A DNA stretch of 64,000 nucleotides from Vibrio algicola (GTDB lineage: Bacteria; Pseudomonadota; Gammaproteobacteria; Enterobacterales; Vibrionaceae): NCBI RefSeq assembly GCF_009601765.2, contig NZ_CP045699.1, forward strand, positions 2,232,001-2,296,000, in the 5' to 3' direction. Positions 25,615 to 36,102 of the stretch are shown in pieces. The position numbers were made by a program, and so were the translations under genes. Under the pieces are notes generated by a model that made no database searches, was not told where the DNA came from, and worked only from the letters and a program-made list of their open reading frames with translations. The stretch's first letter is position 1. Every line of letters begins with the position of its first letter.

Positions 25615-28538
25615 TTATTGATGCGCGACCACAATTAAACGCAATGAATCCAATTGCAATTGAGCGCTTTTTATATAGCCCGATAACTGCTGGATTTGTT
25701 GCTCAATGATCTCGATTTCTTCATCACGAATATTAGGATTCACTGCTTTTAACGCCTGCAAACGCTCTAATTCAGCATTCAGTTTTTGCTCCATCTCACT
25801 ATTGGCACTTTGACGCACCTCCGCTAAATGAGGCAGTACTGCTTCTTCTGCTTTTTCGATTAAGGCGTGAATTTGATCTTGCACTGAACTGGCCACTTTA
25901 CTCGCCATGTGACGGTTAATTGGGCTTAATTGACGATTAAAGGTATCAAACGGTACCTGCGCCGACAATTCATTACCCTTGCCATCCATTAATAGACGAA
26001 TCGGTGTTTTAGGCAAAAATTGGTTAATACCGCTGCGTTTTGGCGCTTGGGCGTCGACCACATAGATTAACTCTAAGAACATAGTGCCAACTGGAAGTGC
26101 TTTGTTTTTCAGTAACGAGACCGCGTTAGTGCCGACCCCTTCACTCAACAATAAATCAATGCCGCCTTGGATCATTGGGTGTTCCCAACTGATAAAGTGC
26201 ATATCTTCACGCGACAGCGCCGTTTCACGATCAAAGGTAATGGTCGCCCCTTCATACGGCAGACCAGGATAACTTGGCACTAACATGTGCTCCGATGGCG
26301 TCACCACCAGCGCATTCTCACCTTTGTCGTCTTGGTTTAGGCCGATGGTGTCAAACAAGCCTAAAGAGAAAGTGATCAAGTTAGTATCGTTATCGCCCGC
26401 TGTAATTTGCTCGGCAATTTTTTGCGCTTTCTCTCCGCCATTAGAATGGATCTCAAGTAAGCGATCTCGACCTTGTTCTAATTGCGCTTTTAATATTTTA
26501 TTCAGCTTGGCTGACTCTTCAACCAGTTGAGTTAATTCATCGACATCCACCGCCGCTAGCATCGCCACCAATTGCTCAGAATATTGATCATATACCGAAC
26601 GACCGGTTGGGCAGGTTTCGGCAAAAGCATTAAGCCCATGATGATACCAATGGGCCAAAATCGACTGAGAAGAATCGGTCAAGTAAGGCACAAACACATC
26701 AATATCGCGCATCTGACCAATACGATCCAAACGACCGATACGCTGCTCAAGTAGATCAGGGTTAAACGGTAAGTCGAACATCACTAACTGATTTGCAAAT
26801 TGGAAGTTGCGACCTTCAGAGCCAATTTCAGAACAAATCAAGACTTGCGCGCCGCCTTCTTCTTGAGCGAAATACGCCGCCGCTTTATCTCGTTCTAAAA
26901 TCGACATCCCTTCATGGAACACCGTCGCCCGAATGCCTTCACGTTCACGCAAGGCTTGTTCCAGTTGCAATGCCGTCGTGGCACGCGAAGCGATCACTAA
27001 GATTTTTTCTGAGCGTTTGGCTAACACTTTATCTAGCAGCCAACTGACCCGTGGATCAAAATTCCACCAAGAGGATTTATCGCCTTCAAGATCTTGTAGG
27101 ATTTCTTCTGGATACAGGTTTTTCAATGCTTGAGTGGCTTCTGGCAACTCGCCATCCATCATTTTAGCCACTCGCATTGCACGGGTATATTGCTCAGGCA
27201 TTGGCATTTCAAGTAAATGCACATTACGCGTTGGGAAACCTTGGATCGCGGCGCGGGTATTACGAAATAAAATACGCCCAGTACCATGACGATCCATTAG
27301 GTTATCAATTAACTCTTGGCGAGCTAACGCTTTTTGCTCTTGATCGAATTCTTGCTTGGAATGGCAACCATCTAAAATGCGGAACAGTGGCTCAGCATCT
27401 TGCTCCGAAAGCAGTTCTGTAATGCTATTTTTTTCATCATTGGTCAGTGATTTTCCAGACTCTAAACTGGCAACCGCTTCGGCTACTGGCGCGTATTGCT
27501 GCTCTTCTTTAACAAACGTTGGATAATCAAAGAAACGATCAGGGTCAAGCAGGCGCAAGCGAGCAAAGTGACTCTCATGCCCCAAGTTGTTCTGGGGTGG
27601 CGGTCAGTAGCAACACACCAGCAATTTTAGCGGCTAACCCTTCGACCATTTGATATTGACGACTTGGCGCATCGTTGCTCCACTCTAAATGGTGTGCTTC
27701 ATCGATCACTAATAGATCCCATTGCGCGGCCAAAGCTTGCTCATAGCTTCGATTGCTTACGCAGAAAATCTAATGAACATAAGACATATTGCTGGCTATC
27801 AAACGGATTACCCGATTCCGATTCCGACTCAACGCAACGCTCTTCATCAAATACAGAAAAATGCAAATTGAAACGGCGCAGCATTTCCACCAGCCATTGA
27901 TGTTGCAGTGTTTCTGGCACCACAATCAAAATACGCTCTGAACGGCCACTTAGGACTTGTTGATGGATGATCATCCCCGCCTCAATAGTTTTGCCTAGCC
28001 CAACTTCATCGGCTAGCAATACGCGTGGCGCATGACGACGACCGACTTCATGTGCAATATAAAGTTGATGCGGAATAAGACCGGCGCGCATGCCACACAG
28101 ACCGCGCATTGGGCTTTTATGTTGCTGGTATTGGTTTTCAAGCGCGTGGTAGCGCAACACAAAATTATCCATACGCTCGATTTGACCGGCAAATAGTTTA
28201 TCTTGTGGCTTATTAAAGCGAATTTGGTTATTTAAAAAGATTTCACGTAGCGCTACATCGGTTTCTTCGTTGTCTTGACGAGTCCCAATGTAAGTCAATA
28301 CCTCGCCATCAAGCTGTAAGGATTCTACTTTTAAGCTCCAACCGTGCTGGCTTTCAATCACATCACCAACGTTAAAAATCACACGAGTGATCGGGGCGTC
28401 ACTGCGGGCATACAACCGATTTTCTTCAGAGGCCGCAAACATCACAGTCACGGTACGCGCATCTATCGCCACCACCGTACCCAAACCTAAATCACTTTCT
28501 GTATCACTAATCCAACGCTGACCTAACGCAAATGCCAT
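25615..28538 (-). pseudogene. rapA: RapA RNA-polymerase recycling ATPase, broken by two frameshifts
   Basis: RapA is a Swi2/Snf2 ATPase that frees RNA polymerase after transcription. The reading starts at ATG 28538 and covers the N-terminal domains and Walker A ([12 protein letters not shown]), then hits a stop at 27741. The protein continues in a second frame through the Walker B segment VIDEAHH and [11 protein letters not shown] until a stop at 27575. A third frame (656 residues from about 27585) carries [12 protein letters not shown] and the rest of the helicase and C-terminal domains to 25615. Each transition is an apparent +1 base, one near 27744-27755 and one at CCCC 27580-27583. Removing both restores about 973 residues, the normal length. 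Either the gene is truly lost, or these are sequence errors. Confidence 0.85.
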
Positions 28539-28859
28539 GTAATCGACTACCTCTAACCAAAATTGTTATTCAATACTGTATGTATTTTAGTTCCAAGCTT
28601 TGTGTTTTTCTTGTAAAAATGGCTCTTTTACAAAAATAAAACCCACAATTCACCTGTTGATAAAAAAGCTGCACATCTTACTGCACAGCGTCTTTTTTAT
28701 CACCTTGAATCGCATTAATATTTGCCGACTGACATAAAAGTGTCACCATTTCACCGTTATTGTGTCATGGCGCTAAAAATGTCAGGAGGAAAGCCAAAAT
28801 CTTGCTTATACTCAAAAAGAACATGGCTAACCTTTCGTATTGCGAAAAATGGAGAAGTT

Positions 28860-30287
28860 ATGGCAACGACCCAAAAGACACTCATCACCCCAGCCGACCA
28901 CGATACCTCATCGCGTAAAATATTTGTCCTTGATACCAACATCCTGCTACATGAACCTCACGCGATTTATTCCTTCCAAGAACACGATGTCGTTATTCCC
29001 ATGACGGTATTAGAAGAACTTGATCGCATTAAAGACAGTAAACGCGATGTGGCGCGTGATGCTCGAGTGGCGATCCGTGGCTTAGAAGCGATTTTCCACG
29101 ACGCCACGCCAGATGAGATCTCCCAAGGCATCCCATTTGGGAAAAATGTTACCGATAAAAGCCAAGTCAGTGGCACCATATCAATACTGGCCGATTACGA
29201 TATTCAAGACAGAGATAAAGCCTTTGCCGATAAAATGGGTGATAACCGCATCCTTAATGGGGTACTGGCACTGCAACATCGCCGAGCGCCGCGCGAAGTT
29301 ATCTTGATCACCAAAGACATTAATATGCGCTTGCGGGCTAAAGGCGCGGGTATTGAGCATGTGCAAGATTACCGCAGCGATCAATTAATTGATGACGTGC
29401 AGTTTCTCACCAAAGGTTTCACCGAATACCAAGGCAACTTTTGGGATAACTTCAAGCAAGTCGAAAGTAAAAACTGTGGCAGTAAAACCTTTCATACCGT
29501 TGCTCGTGAAAACCTAGAGCCTACTTATATCAATCAGTATTTAATTGATGAAGATAGCGACTTTGCAGGTCGAGTGGCCGAATTAAGCCCAACGACCGCC
29601 AAGATAAGAGATTTAGGTCGAGAGCATTTATTGCACCGACAAGCATGGGATATTCACCCCAAAAATATTTATCAAGCCATGGCGATGGATGCCATGCTCG
29701 ACCCCGATATTGATTTAGTTATTTTAACCGGTGCGGCCGGCAGTGGTAAAACTCTGTTAGCGATGGCTGCTGCCTTGGAAATGACGATTGAACGCAAGAT
29801 GTTCGATAAGATCATCGTGACCCGAAACACGCCAGATATTGGTGAGGCGATTGGTTTTTTGCCCGGCACCGAAGAAGAAAAAATGCTGCCTTGGCTGGCC
29901 GCGATCACCGATACCCTAGAAGCGTTGCATAAAAACGACCACAACACCGAGGGCTCGCTTAAATACATTTGCGATAAAGCCAACATTCAATTTAAGTCGA
30001 TAAACTTTATGCGCGGACGTTCGATTCAAAATGCATTTGTATTGCTCGATGAGTGCCAAAACCTCACCGCCTCACAAATAAAAACCATTATTACTCGTTG
30101 CGGTGAAGGTACTAAAATTGTCTGTTCGGGTAACTTGGCGCAAATTGACTCCACTTATTTAACCCCTGTGACTTCAGGGTTAACTTATATGGTAGAGCGA
30201 TTTAAAAGCTTTGAAGGCAGCGTTAACGTGCACTTAAATGGCGTAGTACGCAGCCGTTTAGCGGAATTTGCCGAGGAGAATTTATAA
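28860..30287 (+). CDS. PIN-domain and PhoH-like ATPase fusion protein
   Basis: The ATG at 28860, with GGAG six bases upstream, gives 475 residues; an upstream in-frame extension to 28722 has no ribosome-binding site. An N-terminal PIN nuclease domain (FVLDTNILLHEP near residue 23, then LEELDRIKDSKRD) is joined to a PhoH ATPase. That ATPase has Walker A LTGAAGSGKTLLAMA near 290 and Walker B FVLLDECQNLT near 395. PIN-PhoH proteins (PhoH2/YlaK type) are thought to couple ATP-driven RNA unwinding to cleavage. It is separate from rapA on the other strand. Role in the cell not established here. Confidence 0.85.
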   Translation: MATTQKTLITPADHDTSSRKIFVLDTNILLHEPHAIYSFQEHDVVIPMTVLEELDRIKDSKRDVARDARVAIRGLEAIFHDATPDEISQGIPFGKNVTDKSQVSGTISILADYDIQDRDKAFADKMGDNRILNGVLALQHRRAPREVILITKDINMRLRAKGAGIEHVQDYRSDQLIDDVQFLTKGFTEYQGNFWDNFKQVESKNCGSKTFHTVARENLEPTYINQYLIDEDSDFAGRVAELSPTTAKIRDLGREHLLHRQAWDIHPKNIYQAMAMDAMLDPDIDLVILTGAAGSGKTLLAMAAALEMTIERKMFDKIIVTRNTPDIGEAIGFLPGTEEEKMLPWLAAITDTLEALHKNDHNTEGSLKYICDKANIQFKSINFMRGRSIQNAFVLLDECQNLTASQIKTIITRCGEGTKIVCSGNLAQIDSTYLTPVTSGLTYMVERFKSFEGSVNVHLNGVVRSRLAEFAEENL

Positions 30288-30703
30288 CTCATTATTAATA
30301 ACGGTGTTTTTATATTGACATTACATGTATCACCCCAAGTAATCATCATTTAACTTGGGTGATACTCTTACTTTATTCTGTATTAATTGTCACAGACTAC
30401 AGAGGTAAAAACTCATTATTTAGCACTTAATTAAAGCGTATAAAGTAAGGCAAACATATAATATCAATCTTATATAATTTCATATTGTTATGAAATAATC
30501 ATATAAATAAACATCTTATAGAATTAAACACTATTATCTGTACATGTTCATACATTGTAAAATGTTTGATTTAATATCATCACTGGCGATATATTCGAGC
30601 CAAGTAACATAACACACAGTAAGATGCGAAGGATCTCACCTTGCGACCCATAGCCCAAAGAATATTGGGAACATGATTAATACAATAACCGTGAGATCAA
30701 AAC
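30288..30703. other. Intergenic region downstream of the PhoH-like gene
   Basis: About 415 bp with no supported gene. A hairpin with one bulged base (ATCACC-C-CAAGT paired with ACTTGGGTGAT, 30329-30363) may end the PhoH-like transcript but lacks a T-run. A smaller CCCAA/TTGGG hairpin lies near 30655-30672. The remainder is AT-rich and must contain the promoter of the next gene. I saw no known riboswitch. Confidence 0.5.
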
Positions 30704-31179
30704 ATGAATAACGATCACCCCTATTATATTTTATTGAAAAGCTTTCTGCGTTTTTTATTCTTATGTGCATTGCTTGCTTTTTGATCCGCGAACTCGATGG
30801 ATTATTTGACCTTATTTCTCATGGTTTTTGGGTGTACCCTGCTGCTATTGTTGCTGCCAGTTCTATTATTTATGCATTAAAACAAAAACAACAAACCATA
30901 GAAACCTTCTGCTTATTCGTGCAAAGCCACAACTTTATTTCAATGTGTTTAGGCATGGGGGTTTTATTTGTGTTCTCTCGCCTTTTTGGCATGGGATCAT
31001 TATGGGATGGTTTAATGCAAGCCCACCCAGAAAGAGCGGTCAAAAACGTCGCGGAAGAAGGCACTGAAATGTTGGGGTATATGGTTATTTTCATTTCTTG
31101 CGTTTCTTATTTAGTCGATTTTAGCCATCAAGAAATAGGCGAGAAGTTATCGCAACTTCAGACTCATCATCACAATTAA
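30704..31179 (+). pseudogene. Small integral membrane protein with apparent -1 frameshift
   Basis: A frame from ATG 30704 (MNNDHPYYILLK, then SFLRFLFLCALLAF) ends at a stop at 30782-30784 within a predicted membrane helix. The other frame continues at once with LIRELDGLFDLISHGFWVYPA and runs to 31179, with further membrane segments and a C-terminal cytosolic helix ending in HHHN. Adding one T to the TTTTT run at 30778-30782 joins both parts into about 158 residues with four membrane helices. An alternative start is the ATG at 30763 in the second frame, which would give 138 residues lacking most of the first helix. I do not recognise the family. Confidence 0.6.
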
Positions 31180-31202
31180 AATACCACGATCTAAGCAAGT
31201 GC

Positions 31203-31922
31203 CTAATAACCACTTGCTTTAATAAATGCAGCTAAATGAGGGTTGGGATGCAACTCATCTAAACTCGTAATTCGGCCGTGTTCACTGACCTTACCTTGCT
31301 CCATAAAAGCAAAATGGGTAGCGATCGCTTTAGCATCGGTTAAATGGTGCGTCACCATCAATACCGTGATTGAACGTTCCCGTGCAAGCCTTGCCACCAG
31401 CTGCAACATTTCTTCCCGCAAAATAGGATCTAAAGCTGAAAACGGTTCGTCTAGCAGCCAAATCGAATGCGCTTGAACAAAGCACCTTGCCAATGCCACC
31501 CGCTGACGTTGTCCGCCAGATAACTGCTCCGGTAGTCTATCTAATAAAGTGTCTAACCCAACTTGTTGCGCCGCTTGTTGTACTTGCAGCTTTTGAGCTT
31601 GAGTGAGTTTAAGCCCAGGATGCAAACCCAGACCAATGTTTTGCCGCACGCTTAAATGACTAAATAGATTATGCTCTTGAAACAGCATTGCCAGCGGTCT
31701 TTCGTAAGGCGCTAATCCTACAACCGACGAGCCCTGAACTTTAATATCACCTTTTTTGGGTTCAATAAAACCGGCGACCAAACTCAACAAGGTCGATTTA
31801 CCCGAGCCACTTGGCCCCATTAATGCCATGATCGCGCCTTTTTCAACAACTAAGTCAAAATTAAAGGTTTCCTCTTGGTAATCATAAATGACCTGTTGGA
31901 TGGAAATAGCAGACTCAAGCAT
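31203..31922 (-). CDS. thiQ: Thiamine ABC transporter ATPase
   Basis: ATPase subunit for thiamine/TPP import, 239 residues. Walker A is GPSGSGKSTL near 34, the signature is LSGGQRQRVALAR near 134, Walker B is IWLLDEPFSALDP, and the H-loop His is in VTHHLTDA. It is last in thiBPQ on the minus strand, 39 bp after thiP. Assigned to thiamine by the operon and riboswitch rather than by its own residues. Confidence 0.93.
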   Translation of the reverse strand: MLESAISIQQVIYDYQEETFNFDLVVEKGAIMALMGPSGSGKSTLLSLVAGFIEPKKGDIKVQGSSVVGLAPYERPLAMLFQEHNLFSHLSVRQNIGLGLHPGLKLTQAQKLQVQQAAQQVGLDTLLDRLPEQLSGGQRQRVALARCFVQAHSIWLLDEPFSALDPILREEMLQLVARLARERSITVLMVTHHLTDAKAIATHFAFMEQGKVSEHGRITSLDELHPNPHLAAFIKASGY

Positions 31923-31961
31923 GTGGCAACTTCTTCTTAATCAATAAGCAAATAAATAACC

Positions 31962-33575
31962 TTAACGACTGCCGCGTTTGAACACGGTTTCAATTAAAGC
32001 AAAGCATAATACGCTAAATAGCAGTAAACATAGGGACACCGCCGCGGCCGCATCCATTTGGTAACTGCCTAATAATTGGAATAAATATAATGGTAAAGTG
32101 GTAAAGGTTTGATTACCAAATAATGACACCGCACTTAAATCTCCCATCGAAAACATAAAGCTGATTGAGAAAGCATGTGCGATCGGTTTATTCAGTGCCC
32201 GCCATTCCACCAAGCGAAAACGCGTCCAACCAGTCATGCCTAAAGTTTGACATAAAAATTGGTATTGCTGCGCCGTTTGTAGCATAGGCTGCGACAAGGT
32301 TTTAATAATATACGGCAGCGCCATCAAGCTATTTACCAGTATCACCACCCAAAAAGCGAGGCTAAATACATCGACTTGATCGCGTAATAATAAAAATAAT
32401 CCGGTGCTGATCACAATGCCGGGCGTAACTAAAATAATGGTCCCCATCAATTCCAACCGTCCTGCTCGCGCGGGTAAGCCTTTTAGATGCCAAGCTCGGC
32501 TAGTAAATAAAATCGCGATCCCCATCAATAATGCCAATGAACTGGCTAATGTTGCTACTTGAATCGAAGCGCTTAACGCTTGCCAAAATTTCTCATCTTG
32601 CAATATGGTTAACGATTTGGGATTTAAGCCTTGCCATATCACCATCAATAAAGGCGGAAGCACTAACAGCATCGCGCCACCAATCCAAGCTGCATCCCAA
32701 ATTTTTGCGCGATGACTGGTAGAAAATAAGGCCACTCGCTGCCTTTTCTCTTTAGCATGATGACTGACACTGCCGCCAGAAGAGCTCGGTACGCTGTTAC
32801 TAAAACGCAATAAAGTTAAGCTCAACACGCCACACAATAACATTTGCCATAAGGCTAAAATCGCCCCCGCCTGCAAGTCAAAATCAAACTTAATCGCTTG
32901 ATAGATCGCCAGTTCAATCGTGGTCGATTTGGGGCCTCCCCCCAGCGCCATCACCGCCGAGAAACTGGTAAAGCACAGCATAAACACCAAACCCGCCACT
33001 TGTGGTAATTGCTGACGCATGCGCGGCCATTCAATTTGTCGAAATTTTTGCCAATCGTTCATCCCCAAATGTGCGCACAGCTTATGTTGCTCATTGGGGA
33101 TCGACTCTAGCGAATGCAATAATAATCGACTGGCATAAGGCAGGTTAAAAAACACATGGGCGATTAAAATGCCATTTAATCCGTAGATAGAAAAAGGTAA
33201 GCGCGCATCAAAATACCGGAAAATATCCGCCACAATACCGCTGTTACCAAAGATGGCGACAATACCAAACACGCCTACCAGCACCGGCAAGACTAAAGTT
33301 GAAGCGAAGATCTTTAGCAGCAGAGCCTTGCCTTTAAACTCGCGACGAGAAAGAGCATGCGCTACCGGAATTGCGAAACCAACACTCAATAAGGTTGAAA
33401 ATAAAGCCTGATAGAAACTGAAAAAGGTAATGTGGCGATAATAAGGATCGGACAAAATCCAACCCAAATTTAACGTTGGGGCGTGTTGAATTAATGCCAT
33501 CACGGTTGAGCACACAAATAGCCCAATAGTAACCGCAACCAGTAAGCCTAACTTCGGCACTGACACATTAACCAC
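31962..33575 (-). CDS. thiP: Thiamine ABC transporter permease
   Basis: A 537-residue inner-membrane protein with about twelve hydrophobic segments and two permease cores: the first EAA-like loop is near residues 165-185 (LGMNDWQKFRQIEWP) and the second near 445-465 (LGMTGWTRFRLVEW). This double-core layout is typical of ThiP. A GTG at 33575 begins the frame; a GTG three codons later is better spaced from an AGGTGG box and may be the real start. It lies between thiB and thiQ. Confidence 0.93.
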   Translation of the reverse strand: MVNVSVPKLGLLVAVTIGLFVCSTVMALIQHAPTLNLGWILSDPYYRHITFFSFYQALFSTLLSVGFAIPVAHALSRREFKGKALLLKIFASTLVLPVLVGVFGIVAIFGNSGIVADIFRYFDARLPFSIYGLNGILIAHVFFNLPYASRLLLHSLESIPNEQHKLCAHLGMNDWQKFRQIEWPRMRQQLPQVAGLVFMLCFTSFSAVMALGGGPKSTTIELAIYQAIKFDFDLQAGAILALWQMLLCGVLSLTLLRFSNSVPSSSGGSVSHHAKEKRQRVALFSTSHRAKIWDAAWIGGAMLLVLPPLLMVIWQGLNPKSLTILQDEKFWQALSASIQVATLASSLALLMGIAILFTSRAWHLKGLPARAGRLELMGTIILVTPGIVISTGLFLLLRDQVDVFSLAFWVVILVNSLMALPYIIKTLSQPMLQTAQQYQFLCQTLGMTGWTRFRLVEWRALNKPIAHAFSISFMFSMGDLSAVSLFGNQTFTTLPLYLFQLLGSYQMDAAAAVSLCLLLFSVLCFALIETVFKRGSR

Positions 33576-33662
33576 CTAGTATCACCATCATAAATTCACC
33601 TTTTCGATTTAACCTTATTCCGCTTTATTTTTATTTCGCTTTATTCTTATTTCGATTGGTTG

Positions 33663-34724
33663 CTATTCAGATAACGCCATTTGCCATTCACGAGTCCAGC
33701 TTTTCAACTGTTTCGCCACCACTTGAGGGTCGAGTGACAGCATTTTCGTTGGCACGCTCAGTTGCTCATAACCTTTAGGCAGGGCTATGTTGGTAACCGG
33801 ATACATCCAATTCCCCGTCGCCATTACGGATTGGAAGTCATCGCTTAAAATAAACTGCATAAACTGATCGGCCAGTTTTTGATGGTGGGAGCTTTTCACT
33901 TTAGCGGCCAATTCAATCTGAGCGTATTGTCCTTCAGCAAAGTTAGCTGCGGCGTAATCTTGATTGTTTTCAGCAATAATGTGATAAGCAGGAGAGGTAC
34001 TGTAAGACAACACCATATCGCTCTCGCCTTTTAAGAACATCGGGTATGAATCAGACCAACCTTTACTCACCGTCACCGTTTTCTTAGCTATCTTTTGCCA
34101 CGCATCCGCTGCTTTATCCCCATATACTGATTTTACCCATAACAGCAAGCCTTGACCGGTGATCGAGGTACGCGGATCTTGGTAAATAATATTAAAATCA
34201 TCACGTTCCACCAGCTCTTTTAAGCTTTTCGGTGGGTTCTTCATTTTGGTTTTGTTGTACACAAAAGCGAAATAGCCGTAATCGAATGGGACGAAGTAAG
34301 GGTTGTCCCAACCACCAGGAATGGTCACTTTAGAAGTGTCTACATCATGTTTGGCGAGCAATCCGGTTTGCTGTGCTTGCGCCATAATATTGTTATTTAA
34401 CCCTAACACTACGTCTGCTTTGGTATTTTTTCCTTCTAAACGTAAACGGCTTAATACTGAACCACCATCATCGAGCGCGACAAAATTTAACTGACAACCG
34501 CATTGGGCTTCAAAGGCCGTTTTAATTTTAGGACCAGGGCCCCAATCGGAAGTAAACGAGTCGTAGGTATAGACGGTAAGGGTTGGCTTATCAGCGGCTT
34601 GCGCACCATTAGAAAGTGATAACAATAAAGGCAAACTGAATGCAGCTAGAATCGCTTTCGGTTTAGTTGTCACTTTATTTTTACGTTTTGGATTGTTGCT
34701 CGAAATAGAGGTGGTGTCGTTCAC
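33663..34724 (-). CDS. thiB: Thiamine-binding periplasmic protein
   Basis: Captures thiamine and its phosphates in the periplasm for ThiPQ. The start is the GTG at 34724, with AAGGAT upstream; a longer reading to 34781 would overlap the TPP riboswitch. The 353 residues have a signal peptide ending near GAQAA (about residue 43), then TLTVYTYDSFTSDWGPGPKIK and the CGC cluster typical of ThiB. The TSITGQG and PMFLKGESDMVLSYSTSPAYH segments are also family features. Confidence 0.94.
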   Translation of the reverse strand: MNDTTSISSNNPKRKNKVTTKPKAILAAFSLPLLLSLSNGAQAADKPTLTVYTYDSFTSDWGPGPKIKTAFEAQCGCQLNFVALDDGGSVLSRLRLEGKNTKADVVLGLNNNIMAQAQQTGLLAKHDVDTSKVTIPGGWDNPYFVPFDYGYFAFVYNKTKMKNPPKSLKELVERDDFNIIYQDPRTSITGQGLLLWVKSVYGDKAADAWQKIAKKTVTVSKGWSDSYPMFLKGESDMVLSYSTSPAYHIIAENNQDYAAANFAEGQYAQIELAAKVKSSHHQKLADQFMQFILSDDFQSVMATGNWMYPVTNIALPKGYEQLSVPTKMLSLDPQVVAKQLKSWTREWQMALSE

Positions 34725-34773
34725 TAGAATATCCTTTTTAGTGAGCGGCACAGGAAAGTAAGTAGGGAGATCC

Positions 34774-34868
34774 AGACTCAATTCCTACGCCAGCATTATC
34801 TGGTTCAGGTACACGGGTCTCTTAAAAAGATCTCAGCCGAATCCGTGTTTGATTCAGCTCCCCGATGA
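34774..34868 (-). ncRNA. TPP riboswitch (THI element)
   Basis: On the minus strand the conserved blocks occur in order: GGGGAGCTGAATC, GGCTGAGATC, GACCCG, ACCTGAACCAG and TAATGCTGGCGTAGGAA. These are the core pieces of the thiamine-pyrophosphate riboswitch. It lies about 50 bases upstream of the thiB GTG, with space for a sequestering hairpin, and would switch off thiBPQ when TPP is high. Confidence 0.95.
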
Positions 34869-34917
34869 GTATTTTCAATCTGATTGTATTGAGTTAAGCA
34901 TTAATAGGCTAGTGATA

Positions 34918-35065
34918 ATACCAATTCCATTTAATATTTGATCAATTTGACTACGCCGAAAAGACGCTGATCCGTCCTTGGTCGCTTGAGAAAGGCCATC
35001 CATGGCCTTTGACACTTTTCTCTGTACTCAATTTTTAACGATCATTAAATTTATGGAATTAGTAT
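34918..35065. repeat. MITE-like palindromic repeat, copy 2
   Basis: 148 bp starting ATACCAATTCCAT and ending ATGGAATTAGTAT, strongly similar to copy 1 at 21903 over the full length. The inner hairpin GGCCAT-CC-ATGGCC is perfect here. It lies between ubiX and the TPP riboswitch. Confidence 0.9.
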
Positions 35066-35085
35066 AACCTCAAAAGATAACCAAA

Positions 35086-35751
35086 TTAATGATTGTCACG
35101 TTGATCATAACCCCAGCGCGGCACTAAGCCTTGTTTAATACCTAGGTGATCTAATATTCTGGCCACCATAAAATCAATTAGATCTTCAATGGTTTTAGGC
35201 TGATGGTAAAAGCCAGGCGCTGCTGGCATTATGGTGACGCCCATTTGCGACAGTTTATGCATATTTTCTAAGTGCAAGGTGGAGAATGGCGTTTCACGAA
35301 CCACCAGCAGCAATTGGCCACGCTCTTTCATCACCACATCGGCGGCTCGTTCAATTAAGTTATCTGACATGCCGTGCGCAATCGAGGCCACACTGCCTGC
35401 CGAACACGGGCACACCACCATTTGTTTTGGCGCGGCCGATCCTGAAGCCACTGGCGAGAACCAATCTTCTTTACCGCACACAACCAACTTATCACTATCA
35501 ATCAACTGATCTCGCTGACTATTTAAGTGGGCCAGTAAGGTTTGTTGCGCCGCTTGCGGGCCACTGGGTAATTTTAAACCATGCTCGGTTGCCATCACTA
35601 CTCGCGCGGCAGACGATATTAATAAATACACGGTGTAATCAGCCGCCAGTAAGCACTCAAGTAAGCGCAAACCATACGGTGCACCCGAAGCTCCGGTAAA
35701 CGCTAAGGTTATATGTTTGCTACTTGAATGGGGTACGTTAGGTTGAGACAT
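35086..35751 (-). CDS. ubiX: Flavin prenyltransferase UbiX
   Basis: Makes prenylated FMN used by the UbiD decarboxylase in ubiquinone biosynthesis. The 221 residues begin with a Rossmann-type FMN site [18 protein letters not shown] near 15, then [26 protein letters not shown] near 135 and [16 protein letters not shown], the family signature. It starts with AAGGAG nine bases before the ATG. Transcribed alone, with a MITE copy downstream and another upstream. Confidence 0.94.
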   Translation of the reverse strand: MSQPNVPHSSSKHITLAFTGASGAPYGLRLLECLLAADYTVYLLISSAARVVMATEHGLKLPSGPQAAQQTLLAHLNSQRDQLIDSDKLVVCGKEDWFSPVASGSAAPKQMVVCPCSAGSVASIAHGMSDNLIERAADVVMKERGQLLLVVRETPFSTLHLENMHKLSQMGVTIMPAAPGFYHQPKTIEDLIDFMVARILDHLGIKQGLVPRWGYDQRDNH

Positions 35752-36102
35752 CTCGCGCTCCTTAATTTCTGAACTTGGGTGAGTTAATCATACCTATCAA
35801 AGTCATTAGCTGATTAGATAGTTACTACGATTGGTATTAATACCGTTGCTCGCTAGATTGTCGATATAAGCGGCTCAATAAATTTGAATATTCCGAAAAG
35901 ATGCTGACCCATCCATGGACGCTTGAGAAAAGGTCATCCCTGACCTTTGACACTTTTCTCTATAATCAAATTCATCGACCCTAGTACAATTGGCATGTTC
36001 ATCGAAACAAAAGGATCATCACGACCTTTTTACCTACCATGATCTTTTTACTTATGATGTGCCTGTTGTTACTTTGAAGCTATTGCCACTTTGATGTTAC
36101 TG
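35752..36102. other. Intergenic region between mpl and ubiX
   Basis: 351 bp without a gene. It contains the ubiX promoter region, a perfect 12-base palindrome GGTATTAATACC (35833-35844) and the degenerate repeat copy listed separately. The 36,000-36,102 part is simple sequence with nothing recognised. Confidence 0.6.
35871..35977. repeat. MITE-like repeat, copy 3 (degenerate)
   Basis: The central 100 bases align with copies 1 and 2 (CCGAAAAGATGCTGACCC, CGCTTGAGAAAAGGTCA, CTTTGACACTTTTCTCT), but the ends have decayed. The inner hairpin reads GGTCA-TCCC-TGACC, with paired changes relative to copy 2. Confidence 0.75.

Noticed and set aside
28722..28859. Extra 46 residues at the start of the PIN-PhoH protein
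   Set aside because: There is no ribosome-binding site upstream and family members start close to the PIN domain.
34725..34781. Longer thiB N-terminus
   Set aside because: It would run into the TPP riboswitch and place extra residues before the signal peptide; the GTG at 34724 has a good ribosome-binding site.
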